Source of the DNA: JBBAAP01 sp043808305
GTDB lineage: Bacteria; Planctomycetota; MHYJ01; JACQXL01
Reading direction: 5' to 3'
Length of the DNA stretch: 20,322 nt
NCBI GenBank assembly: GCA_043808305.1
Contig: JAZDFB010000105.1
Span: 1-20,322 of the forward strand
The notes beneath the pieces were generated by a model. It was given only the letters and a program-made list of their open reading frames with translations, was not told the DNA's origin and made no database searches. The first letter of the stretch is position 1, and each line of letters begins with the position of its first letter. A program made the translations under genes and the position numbers. Positions 7,321 through 15,108 of the stretch are shown here, piece after piece.

Positions 7321-7444
7321 CTGGCAGCTGAAGTCCAACATAAGCGGAACGACTTACTGCCAGTTACCCGTTCCCCTTAAGGGAAGGCCCTCTCGCTATA
7401 TCCTGAGGGGCCTTAGAATAAGAACCCTCGCGGGCGGGGCCTTA
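7321..7444. repeat. Hairpin cluster in the spacer upstream of the GspF-like gene
   Basis: CTGGCAG (7321-7327) pairs with CTGCCAG (7357-7363), enclosing AAGTC (7331-7335) and GACTT (7351-7355). TTCCC-CTTAA-GGGAA follows at 7371-7385. AAGGCCCTC (7384-7392) pairs with GAGGGGCCTT (7405-7414) with one bulge. GGGGCCTTA occurs twice (7407-7415, 7436-7444). GAATAAGAACCCTC (7416-7429) is present inverted at 7918-7931. No gene is visible here. Confidence 0.5.
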
Positions 7445-7605
7445 AGGTTAATAATGATTGTCTATATGTATACGGATAAGTTAATAATCACAAAGTATTT
7501 GTCAAGATAACATGCAATACTTTAGGGGCGCTGGCAGGTCTATGGCGGGGTGCGACGCCTTGCGGAAGCAATTTATCGGGTCGGTGCTCAGGGCGCTGAT
7601 ATTTC

Positions 7606-7633
7606 TTGACAAACGGGCTTATTTTTCTATGAT
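7606..7633 (+). promoter_or_regulatory. Sigma-70-type promoter reading toward the FHA-protease gene
   Basis: TTGACA (7606-7611), a 16-base spacer and TATGAT (7628-7633) give a near-consensus housekeeping promoter on the plus strand. Transcription would start near 7640, leaving a leader of about 355 bases before the ATG at 7998. Nearly all of the hairpin array at 7741-7980 would fall in that leader. Its presence also argues against the 81-codon open frame at 7512-7757 being a gene. Confidence 0.6.
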
Positions 7634-7692
7634 AATTAAAAAGTTGGCGGGAAGAATCCTTGTTAATATAGCCGGCGCGTATGCGCTGTATT

Positions 7693-7708
7693 TATACCAT
7701 CAGGTATA
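7693..7708. repeat. ATACC/GGTAT palindrome
   Basis: TATACC-ATCA-GGTATA lies about 60 bases downstream of the 7606-7633 promoter. It is the same family as the copies at 1368, 1394, 6003, 7274 and 7301. The centre (ATCA) is not conserved, whereas the half-sites are. Confidence 0.6.
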
Positions 7709-7747
7709 TTTATACTCCAGCAGTTTGAACGTTAGTGAATTATACTT

Positions 7748-7980
7748 CGGCAGTTGAAGCGAAGCGACTTACTGCCGAGTATCCTCAGCTGTTCCCGCTT
7801 CGGCGGGACGAACAGCTGATGGACTGCCGGGTATCCTCGGCTGTAAAGCTCCTTTGTCGCTAACAGCCGATGGATAATGTTATCCCCCCAGAGGGGAGGC
7901 CGGAGCCGTTCACCCGTGAGGGTTCTTATTCCAAGACCCCCAGGGTCTAGGGAGCGGCCCCCTCTTCGAGAGCTCCGGCT
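7748..7980 (+). promoter_or_regulatory. Tandem hairpin array in the leader of the FHA-protease gene
   Basis: CGGCAGT/ACTGCCG (7748-7777) is followed by two related modules. A 22-base segment at 7771-7792 recurs at 7823-7844 with only two A/G changes. The first module forms CAGCTGTTC/GAACAGCTG (7786-7818) capped by CCCGC-TTCG-GCGGG. The second forms TCGGCTGT/ACAGCCGA (7837-7870). The A-to-G change in the second 5' arm is matched by a T-to-C change in its 3' arm, so pairing is kept. Downstream, AGAGGGG-A-GGCC (7890-7901) can pair with 7956-7965, while GCCGGAGC (7899-7906) can pair with GCTCCGGC (7972-7979). These pairings overlap at 7899-7901 and so compete. AGACCC/GGGTCT (7934-7948) forms a further small stem. 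Confidence 0.5.
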
Positions 7981-7997
7981 TTTGGGCGCTCATAAAT

Positions 7998-10394
7998 ATG
8001 AGTTTGCAGTTATACATAAAATCTCCTTTGCCAAAACGTTCAAGCCAGGAGCAGTGTTTCGGCCTCCCGGATTTTTTTAGCAAGCCGGCCGACCCTGCCA
8101 AGCCTTCGGAATCCCTTAAATTCTGGATTGGCAGGACTAACGATTGCGCGTTAAAAATCATCGATAAAATAATATCTCAACAGCATTGCTATATAGAAAA
8201 AACGCCTGAAGGCGACTTTAAATTAGTTGATAATAACAGCCGTAACGGAACTTTTGTCAACGAAATAAGGATATCCGAAACAATACTTGAGGAAGGAGAT
8301 GCTATCCGGCTGGGCGTTTATGGGATAGCCGTGCAGCGGTTAGGCGCAGTGGCGGCAAAGGAAGAAGCGCCAAAGCAGGCGCCCACTCCCGAAACAGAAA
8401 CCGCTCCGGCGTTTCAGGAGAAAAGCCCGGACTTAGCCGCGCCGAAACGGCTCCATCGCAATGCAAAACTGTATCAGCCGAAAAAGTCCGGAAATTTAAG
8501 CATTATTCTTGGTTCGGCCGGGGTAGTAATGCTTGTGGCTGTTATTTTCATCTTTCAAAGCGGGACGAACCCGATCATACCCTCAACAGATTCCGGAAAT
8601 ACCCGGAAGAAGGTTGTCAAGCACACGTCTGTTCCGGAGGACCCCGAGCCCATTTCTAATACATTGCCGGCACAAAAAGAGGCGGCCATTGAAAAACCGG
8701 TGGCGCCTCCTATGCAAAAGGAAACGCCGCCCCTGTCTAAAACCAATGCAGCCGAGATGGTCAGAGACCCTACACGCAAGTCTATAGACCAGGAGCTGGC
8801 GGCCCAAAAGGAACAGCGGGCGCTGGATGAAGCAAAACGGCAGGACTTGCTGAAGAAAATACAGGAACGAACCATCTGGCCGGAATTAAAAATTCAGATT
8901 GCCCAGCAAACCCTGAAATATCAATATTCCAAAGCAATGGCTAACCTTGAGGCGTTCCTGAAAACGTCACAAATAGAAGAGATAAAGGCGGAGGCGGACG
9001 GGTGTCTGATAGACCTAAAGGGTGAATATTCGCTTTTTAGCAATATGGTAAAAAGCTTAAAAGACGGCACCTCCCAGCAAAAGATTTCCCTGGACGACAA
9101 GGTCGTTTATATAACGAAAATAGATGAGAGCGGATTTGCAGGATCAATTGTGGGAGTGAGCGGAAGCGTTTATTCGAGGTTTTGGGCGGATACTCCGGTA
9201 CAGATGGTTCTGCGCTTATTCCCAAAAACCATGTCCCAATCAGACCAGCTTTATCTGGCGATTTTCTGTTATCATCACAATTCTTCCGGGGAAGGCGATA
9301 AAATATTAATCCGCTATTTGAAATCTTACCCTAATGAAAAACCGCTGGTCGACAAAATATTAACCCGTTATAAAAATATTCCTTTGCCGCCCGGCGGCTT
9401 TGCCGAATATCAGGGGCAATTAGTTTCCGCCGAAGATAAATCATACTTGGAAAAAGGCTGTATCAAATACCAAGGAAAATGGCTCAGTAATGACGAGGTG
9501 ATGGCGGCAAAGGGGATGGTTAAATTCCAGAATAAGTGGGTAACCCCCGCGGAGAAGGAACGGACAGAGAAACGATTAAGCAAACTGGCGGCGATGAAGA
9601 ATCTTTTAGCGCCCAAGGGCGTTATTAACCAGCCCGGCTGCGACAAAGAACAACTCTCCTGGGAAAATGCGCGCTCCAAGGAAACAGACCATTATATTGT
9701 TACGGCGAATCTTTCCCAGGAAGCGGTTGACGACATCTGTTACATAATGGAGTGTTTATATTTTGAGCACAAGAAAACATTCAAGCTTGTCGGCGACGCC
9801 CCCAGCAAACTTCCCGTCTGGGTTTTTAAGAACGCCAAAGAATATCGTGATCATGGCGGTATGGGAGCCGGGCAGTTCGGGTCGGGGCCAAAAGGAAAGC
9901 AACTAATGACATCTTATGTAGTGGGGGCGGAAACTAATACCACCATGATCTTATTGCACGAAGGCACTCACCAGTTTGTCGATCTTGTTTGCAACCTCCG
10001 CCCGCCTATCTGGATTAATGAAGGGTTAGCCACCTATTATGAGTCCAGTAAATTTGAGGGAATAAGCCTAAAAACTAATCTTGTGAATCATCAGAGGCTG
10101 GGGATGATACAAGACCTGATAAGCAAGAAAGACGTTCCCCGCCTTGAAGATATCATTAATATCCGCCAGGCCAATTTTACCATTTATGAATATGCGCATA
10201 CCTGGAGCCTGGTTTATTTCTTTATGAATTATAACAACGGCCAATATGCCGATGAATTGGAAACATATTTTGAGTCCATAAAGAAAAAAGGTTTTGAGAA
10301 CCGGCCTAAGCATAAAGAATTGTTTGAAGCGGCTTTTAAGATAAAATTCGAGATATTAGAGCAGCAGTGGGAAGACTTTATTAAAAAGTTATAG
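7998..10394 (+). CDS. FHA-domain transmembrane protein with C-terminal HExxH (DUF1570-like) metalloprotease domain
   Basis: The protein has 798 residues. Residues 40-115 form an FHA phosphothreonine-binding domain with 'IGRTNDC' (Gly45-Arg46), 'SQQHC' and 'NSRNGTFVN' (80-88). A charged linker and one membrane segment (about 168-187) follow, then a Pro/Glu-rich and coiled region (about 200-340). Residues 470-525 hold three short repeats of the type 'YQGKWLSxxE'. The C-terminal domain (about 555-798) has His654-E-G-T-His658 and 'WINEGLATYYE' with Glu675, the zinc ligands and catalytic Glu of gluzincin peptidases. The likely topology is FHA in the cytoplasm and protease outside, but orientation is inferred. 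No good Shine-Dalgarno precedes the ATG at 7998. The structured leader and the promoter at 7606 suggest control at RNA level. The substrate is unknown. Confidence 0.85.
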   Translation: MSLQLYIKSPLPKRSSQEQCFGLPDFFSKPADPAKPSESLKFWIGRTNDCALKIIDKIISQQHCYIEKTPEGDFKLVDNNSRNGTFVNEIRISETILEEGDAIRLGVYGIAVQRLGAVAAKEEAPKQAPTPETETAPAFQEKSPDLAAPKRLHRNAKLYQPKKSGNLSIILGSAGVVMLVAVIFIFQSGTNPIIPSTDSGNTRKKVVKHTSVPEDPEPISNTLPAQKEAAIEKPVAPPMQKETPPLSKTNAAEMVRDPTRKSIDQELAAQKEQRALDEAKRQDLLKKIQERTIWPELKIQIAQQTLKYQYSKAMANLEAFLKTSQIEEIKAEADGCLIDLKGEYSLFSNMVKSLKDGTSQQKISLDDKVVYITKIDESGFAGSIVGVSGSVYSRFWADTPVQMVLRLFPKTMSQSDQLYLAIFCYHHNSSGEGDKILIRYLKSYPNEKPLVDKILTRYKNIPLPPGGFAEYQGQLVSAEDKSYLEKGCIKYQGKWLSNDEVMAAKGMVKFQNKWVTPAEKERTEKRLSKLAAMKNLLAPKGVINQPGCDKEQLSWENARSKETDHYIVTANLSQEAVDDICYIMECLYFEHKKTFKLVGDAPSKLPVWVFKNAKEYRDHGGMGAGQFGSGPKGKQLMTSYVVGAETNTTMILLHEGTHQFVDLVCNLRPPIWINEGLATYYESSKFEGISLKTNLVNHQRLGMIQDLISKKDVPRLEDIINIRQANFTIYEYAHTWSLVYFFMNYNNGQYADELETYFESIKKKGFENRPKHKELFEAAFKIKFEILEQQWEDFIKKL

Positions 10395-10435
10395 TCCGGA
10401 CAACTGTTCTTCGCGTGCGGGCCATTGTTTCCTGA

Positions 10436-10579
10436 ATTCCTGCCCTACCTGCCGATCCGGCGGCGCACAACAAAGCCAATAAAATCAGCAACCAGTTTGA
10501 TGAATATTTCAAAAAGGAAGTGGGGCGGCTTTCCGCGCCGCGGCGTAAAAGACTTGCCGGAGATAAGCTTTCTATTTGA
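10436..10579 (+). pseudogene. Protein-like open fragment without a start (possible gene remnant)
   Basis: After the FHA-protease gene, a 47-codon open stretch reads like a soluble charged protein ('DPAAHNKANKISNQFDEYF', then 'KKEVGRLSAPRRKRL') and ends at TGA 10577-10579. An in-frame TGA at 10433 closes it upstream, and it has no start codon or ribosome site. The adjacent frame just before it reads 'FPEFLPYLP', which could join through a frameshift. It may be the decayed tail of a lost gene. I do not recognise a family, and chance is not excluded. Confidence 0.3.
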
Positions 10580-10622
10580 ACTTGACGGAACCAAAGCCTA
10601 TCCTGCGTACAGAAACCGCGCG

Positions 10623-10644
10623 CGTTTAAGTATTTTCTTAAACG
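10623..10644. terminator. Hairpin after the candidate selenoprotein gene
   Basis: CGTTTAAG (10623-10630) pairs with CTTAAACG (10637-10644) over 8 bp around a TATTTT loop. It starts 9 bases past the TAA (10654-10656) that closes the extended minus-strand frame. There is no strong U-tract, so it is at best a weak terminator. Its position fits the extended rather than the short gene end. Confidence 0.35.
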
Positions 10645-10653
10645 TACCGTTTC

Positions 10654-11697
10654 TTACTTTGGCTCCTCAAGTATTTTCTCGGCCTTAAATTCACCCAAAA
10701 TTTTATGAGAGCTGGACAATTTCATGGTGACAGGAAACGTGGTACCTTTTTTTACTCCACCGGAGTAATCATTAGTTGTCTTCCCTCAGCATTTATGGTC
10801 ATCCATCGCGCCGCCCGCAATCTTTCCTTCCTTGGCGCTGGTCACTTCTATCTGGAATGCCAGATGCGGGTTAAACCCAAAATACTCCTCGTTTGACTTC
10901 CCGAATATTCTGGCGCTGGAATAAATCGCCCTAACGTTTAATGTCACTACCTTTTTAACTTCTTTTTTATCGCACGACCCTTCGAACTCCAACCGGCAAG
11001 GCCCGCCCCAGTTAACAAGGGTTGTTTTCTTTTGATCCGGGCTATCGCCGGCTTCATTAGTAACCGTTATGGGTTCCATTCGTCCCTGCCTGACCGCAAC
11101 ATGGTTTGAGGCCTCGCTAATATAGCCCAGCCATAAAGTATACGTCCCGCACGGCACCTTTGTTTTCTTGTCTTTGGCAACATCCAAATAAATATCCCTG
11201 CCGCAATTGATAATTGCCAGGTCTAACTGGCTCGGGCATTTAAACCCGCTGATCATGTCTACCACGCCATATTCGCCTTGATACGGTTTTAGGGTTATTT
11301 TCTGTCCGTTGGGCTCTACCGTAAAATTATAGAGCGTATTTTTGATGCTTACAACATTGCTTACCGGAATGCCGTAAGGGCTATCTCCGATTACTACCAC
11401 ATCAACGCCGACTCCGTTATATTCCCCGTCTTTATTGTCGTCAATAAGTTTTATGTCGGTGCCCTCAATTTTACCCGTTGTATAAGTCGTAAACGGGGCT
11501 ATAATTTCGGGGTTGCTTTGAATTATAGCCGGAGTCAAAACCTTGAGCCCGGGTTTCACCTTAGAAACTAACGTGAGCGTATATTCTTTCCCTTCCGGAG
11601 GTATTACGGATTTCGTATCTTGTGCAGAAAAGATATTTTGGGAAATCAATGTCATTACAGCAAGACCTATTCCGATTAAAAACAGCGCTTTTCTCAT
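10654..11697 (-). CDS. Exported beta-rich protein with in-frame UGA: candidate selenoprotein
   Basis: The family is not recognised. With ATG 11697 (AGGAG just upstream) the protein has a signal peptide (1 to about 25, ending FSA), Cys at 154, 165, 183, 234, 242 and 303, a calcium-loop-like 'DDNKDGEYNG' (86-95) and a mostly beta pattern. Conventional reading stops at TGA 10786-10788 after Cys303 ('DDHKC'). The same frame then continues for 43 codons ('GKTTNDYSGG' ... 'FPVTMKLSSSHKILGEFKA') to TAA at 10654-10656, and this tail looks like the missing last strands of a beta domain. If the UGA is decoded, the product is 347 residues with a Cys-Sec-Gly motif at 303-305. Alternatives are a nonsense mutation, a sequencing error or simple read-through. 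TGA ends other genes here (serpin, PCC protein, dciA), so general reassignment is unlikely. Confidence 0.6.
10752..10768 (-). promoter_or_regulatory. SECIS-like hairpin downstream of the in-frame UGA
   Basis: On the minus-strand RNA, UUACUCC (10768-10762), loop GGU (10761-10759) and GGAGUAA (10758-10752) form a 7-bp stem. The loop begins 25 bases after the UGA (24 bases between). Bacterial SECIS elements lie within the coding sequence shortly after the UGA and usually show a G early in the apical loop, as here. The hairpin is not followed by U's on either strand, so a terminator does not explain it. Assignment as SECIS is an inference. Confidence 0.35.
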
Positions 11698-11761
11698 GCT
11701 TTCTCCTTTCATATAAATAAAAACAATCGGCAAGAAAGGCTGTCTTCTTTTTCTCGCCTTT

Positions 11762-11767
11762 ATTATA
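11762..11767 (-). promoter_or_regulatory. Perfect -10 box upstream of the candidate selenoprotein gene
   Basis: TATAAT on the minus strand lies 65 bases before the ATG at 11697, in the AT-rich spacer after the helicase gene. No good -35 is visible at 16-18 bases (only a T-rich TTTTTT-type hexamer), so the promoter is tentative. It would let this gene be expressed independently of the helicase. Confidence 0.35.
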
Positions 11768-11863
11768 AGAATGTTTGAGGCAGATAAAAAACTGCAGGTT
11801 ATTTATTAAATTTATAAGAAATATTGGTAGTATTTATCCGGTCCGGCGCCGGTATTAGTCAGG

Positions 11864-13168
11864 TTATCTGATAATTCTTGAGGACGAATACCTGCCTCTG
11901 GCCACAGCCGGTAAACGCCCTTGGGTCGACGGACGGCGACGCATCCCGCTATAGCCGCCGGGCCTGCTTTGGCTGACAGGCGCGTTAAGCGGAAACTGTT
12001 CCTGGGTGATACCCGGATGTTTGGATATCGGCAGCGTGGTCCGGATGAGCCGTTCAATATCTTGAACATCGCGGCTCTGGTCGGGAGTGGCAAACGAGAT
12101 GGCGCGCCCTTTATGCCCGGCCCGGGCGGTCCGTCCGATGCGATGGACGTAGTTTTGTGTTTCGTCGGGCAGGTCGTAATTGATAACCAATTCGATGCCG
12201 GTGACATCAATGCCGCGCGAAGCAATATCAGTAGCCACGAGCACTTTATATTTTCCGGATTTGAAACCAGCGAGAGCCTCTTGCCGCTGGTTGAGCGAGC
12301 GATTGGAGTGTATCTCGGCCGCCCTGTAACCCATTTCCCTGATAGCATAGGCTATCTTGTGGGCGTGATGCTTCATCCGGGCGAAAAGCAGGACCGAGCC
12401 CGGATACTGGCTGAGTATTTTACCAAGCAGTTTCAACTTGGCTTCTTTGGTGACGATGAATAATTCCTGGGTAACTTCCTGGACGGTGGTGCCAGAAGGG
12501 GCTATTTCTATGGACACGGGCAGTTTCATATAGCGTGAGGCCACGGCCATAATCTCCCGGGACATAGTCGCGGAAAAAAGCATGGTCTGCCGCTTTTTAG
12601 GCAGGCGGGCGACAATCCTTTCCACTTGCGGGGCGAACCCCATATCCAGCATCCGGTCGGCTTCGTCAAGCACCAGAATACCGACGCCGCCAAGACTAAT
12701 ACTATGGCGTTCGAGATGGTCAAACAAGCGGCCTGGGGTGGCGATGACAACGCTCGGGTCGCGTTGCAGAGCCAGAATCTGGGGCGGCATAGGCGCGCCA
12801 CCAATCAGGCAGGCCGTTTTCATCCCGAACGGGCGCATTATTTCGCGGAAGACCTCTTCTATCTGGAGCGCCAGTTCCCGGGTAGGCGCCAGGACTAAGC
12901 TAACGATATCTTTCTGGGCCAGGGTCTGAACTATGGGAATGACAAAAGCCAGGGTCTTGCCAGTGCCGGTCTGGGCGATGCCGACAATATCCTGACCCTG
13001 GATAGCCAACGGGATTACCTTTGCCTGGATGGGCGTAGGTGTTTTAAACTTAATCCGTTCAAGGGTTCCCAGTATCGTGGGCGCTATACCCAACCCGAAA
13101 AATCCCGCCTGAGGCGGATTGGCAACTTGATGTACACCTTCCGTTTTGTTCATCATAGAAGCTTCCAT
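11864..13168 (-). CDS. DEAD-box ATP-dependent RNA helicase (RhlE-like)
   Basis: The 434-residue protein unwinds or remodels RNA using ATP; relatives act in ribosome assembly and RNA decay. Motifs in order: Q-motif 'FKTPTPIQ' (41-48), Walker A 'AQTGTGKT' (65-72), 'PTREL' (95-99), 'TPGR' (144-147), DEAD (168-171), SAT (199-201), 'ATDIASRGIDV' (312-322) and 'HRIGRTAR' (342-349). This last motif has Ala where most members have Gly. A short Arg/Gly/Ser-rich tail (about 400-434) should bind RNA nonspecifically. The ATG at 13168 has no ribosome site. Four residues on, ATGATG at 13156 is preceded five bases earlier by GGAAG and may be the real start. TypA lies 59 bases upstream on the same strand. 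Confidence 0.94.
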   Translation of the reverse strand: MEASMMNKTEGVHQVANPPQAGFFGLGIAPTILGTLERIKFKTPTPIQAKVIPLAIQGQDIVGIAQTGTGKTLAFVIPIVQTLAQKDIVSLVLAPTRELALQIEEVFREIMRPFGMKTACLIGGAPMPPQILALQRDPSVVIATPGRLFDHLERHSISLGGVGILVLDEADRMLDMGFAPQVERIVARLPKKRQTMLFSATMSREIMAVASRYMKLPVSIEIAPSGTTVQEVTQELFIVTKEAKLKLLGKILSQYPGSVLLFARMKHHAHKIAYAIREMGYRAAEIHSNRSLNQRQEALAGFKSGKYKVLVATDIASRGIDVTGIELVINYDLPDETQNYVHRIGRTARAGHKGRAISFATPDQSRDVQDIERLIRTTLPISKHPGITQEQFPLNAPVSQSRPGGYSGMRRRPSTQGRLPAVARGRYSSSRIIR

Positions 13169-13227
13169 TATCGTATAACTTTTGTCAACATAAAAATTAT
13201 TAATTCGCGGTGGTGAACAACCTGGTT

Positions 13228-15069
13228 TTATTCTTCATCGGCTTCAGAACGGGTCCGGGTGCCTTTGCGGCCCTGGGCGGCGAGTATCGTTTTGCGCAGG
13301 CGGATAGATTTGGGGGTGACTTCTATCATCTCGTCTTCGTTAATGAACGCGATAGCCCTACCCAAGGTTATGGGTAGAACCGGTTTAAGGATGATGGTCT
13401 CATCGCTGGAAGAACTGCGCATATTGGTCAATTTTTTCCCTTTGGCCGGGTTGACGTTGAGGTCGTTTTCACGGCTGTAGTCGCCGATTATCATACCTTC
13501 ATAAACCCGGTCGCCCGGGCTGACCAGGAGCTCCCCGCGTTTTTCCAAGTTTTCCATGGCGTAGGCATTGGCCGTGCCGACCCGGTCGGCTACCATAGAA
13601 CCGGTCAGGCGCATTTTAAACTCGCCCCGGTATTCTTCGTAACCCTCGAGGTAGGAGCTCATAATGCCGGTGCCCCGGGTATCTGTCAGGAAATTATTCC
13701 GGTAACCAATCAGGGATCGGGTGGGAATAGTGAACTCCATCCGAACCCGACCGGTGCCGTGATTGACCATATTCTTCATTTGTCCCTTGCGATGAGCAAT
13801 CTGTTCGGTAACAATTCCGATGTGGGCTTCATCGCAATCAATAAAAAGCCTTTCGATGGGCTCGAGTTTGACGCCGTCCTTCTTTTTAAATATGACATGG
13901 GGCCGGCCGACGCTGACTTCGTAGCCTTCGCGACGCATGGTTTCCAGAAGTATCTCCATCTGGAACTCGCCCCGGCCTTTAACGATAAAAATATTAACCT
14001 CGTCCGACTCTTCGAGCTGAATACCAACATTAAGCATTGTTTCCTTGCGGAGGCGCTCGAGGATTTTTCGGGACTGGACGTAAGTGCCTTCCTGTCCGGC
14101 GAAGGGCGAGGTGTTGATGGTAAAAACCATCGAAACGGTCGGTTCGTCGACTTTGATGCGCGGCAAAGCCTTAGGTACTTCCTTGGTGCAGATAGTGTCG
14201 CCAATGGATACATTTTCGATGCCGGCCAGAATAATGATGTCGCCAGGGTCGACCTGATCAACCCCTTCGAGTGATATACCGTTATAAACCTGGAGTTTAG
14301 TTACACGCAAAGGATTGGATTGGGCGTTTTCCTTGATACACACCAAGGCATCATTACACCGGGCTGAACCGTTGAATACCCGGCCGATGGCCAGCTGGCC
14401 GACATAATCGGAATAGTCCAGGTTAGCCACAAGCATCTGGAACGGCTCGGCCGGATCATAAGCCGGTGCGGGAACGGTTTTAATTATAGCATCAAACAGG
14501 ATGGCCAGGCTGGTGCCCGGCTGATCCATGGTAAGTTGGGCGATGCCGTCTCTGCCGATGGCGTATAATACCGGGAAGTCCAGATCGTGCTCTTTGGCTT
14601 CGAGGTCGATAAAAAGGTTATATATTTCGTCCAGAACCTGTTCGGGCCGGGCGTCCTTTCGGTCTATTTTATTGATTACAACTATCATCTTAATACCGGC
14701 TTCGAGTGATTTCTTAAGAACAAACCGAGTCTGGGGCAGGGGGCCTTCGGCCGCGTCGACCAACAGTATCGCGCCGTCAACCATGCTCAGGCTGCGCTCA
14801 ACCTCGCCTCCGAAATCGGCATGGCCGGGCGTATCCAGTATATTAATGCGCACGTCCTTCCACAGGATGGAACAATTCTTGGCGGCGATGGTGATGCCCC
14901 GCTCTTTTTCTAAATCCATACTGTCCATAACGCGCTCTGTCACCTCCTGGTTCTGGCGGAAAACACCGCTCTGCCGGAGCATAAAATCAACCAGGGTGGT
15001 TTTTCCGTGGTCAACATGGGCAATGATTGCGATATTTCGTATCTTTTCGTTATGTTTTATATTTTCCAT
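13228..15069 (-). CDS. typA: Ribosome-associated GTPase TypA/BipA
   Basis: The 613-residue protein is full length for the family. It is a translational GTPase that binds the ribosome and helps 50S subunit assembly and stress adaptation. G1 'AHVDHGKTT' (17-25), 'ERGITI' switch I (56-61), G3 'DTPGH' (79-83) and G4 'NKID' (133-136) are intact. The EF-Tu-like second domain, the EF-G-like domains and the TypA-specific C-terminal region follow; 'GRGEFQMEILLETMRREGYE' is a clear family mark. No strong Shine-Dalgarno precedes the ATG at 15069. EF-G lies only 39 bases upstream on the same strand, so co-transcription is likely. Confidence 0.97.
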   Translation of the reverse strand: MENIKHNEKIRNIAIIAHVDHGKTTLVDFMLRQSGVFRQNQEVTERVMDSMDLEKERGITIAAKNCSILWKDVRINILDTPGHADFGGEVERSLSMVDGAILLVDAAEGPLPQTRFVLKKSLEAGIKMIVVINKIDRKDARPEQVLDEIYNLFIDLEAKEHDLDFPVLYAIGRDGIAQLTMDQPGTSLAILFDAIIKTVPAPAYDPAEPFQMLVANLDYSDYVGQLAIGRVFNGSARCNDALVCIKENAQSNPLRVTKLQVYNGISLEGVDQVDPGDIIILAGIENVSIGDTICTKEVPKALPRIKVDEPTVSMVFTINTSPFAGQEGTYVQSRKILERLRKETMLNVGIQLEESDEVNIFIVKGRGEFQMEILLETMRREGYEVSVGRPHVIFKKKDGVKLEPIERLFIDCDEAHIGIVTEQIAHRKGQMKNMVNHGTGRVRMEFTIPTRSLIGYRNNFLTDTRGTGIMSSYLEGYEEYRGEFKMRLTGSMVADRVGTANAYAMENLEKRGELLVSPGDRVYEGMIIGDYSRENDLNVNPAKGKKLTNMRSSSSDETIILKPVLPITLGRAIAFINEDEMIEVTPKSIRLRKTILAAQGRKGTRTRSEADEE

Positions 15070-15108
15070 ATAGTATCTGACAACAACGGTGTCACTTCGA
15101 GCAAATAT

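Noticed and set aside
7493..7510. Minus-strand TTGACA (about 7498-7504) as promoter of the GspF-like gene
   Set aside because: The -35 is good, but no convincing -10 lies at 16-18 bases, so it is not listed as a feature.
7512..7757. 81-codon open frame on the plus strand
   Set aside because: It has no ribosome binding site, it contains the TTGACA/TATGAT promoter and an ATACC palindrome, and its C-terminal part is only the translation of that palindrome's surroundings.
10425..10688. 87-codon plus-strand open frame
   Set aside because: It starts at TTG without a ribosome site and overlaps the minus-strand extension of the candidate selenoprotein; only the other plus frame (10436-10579) looks protein-like.
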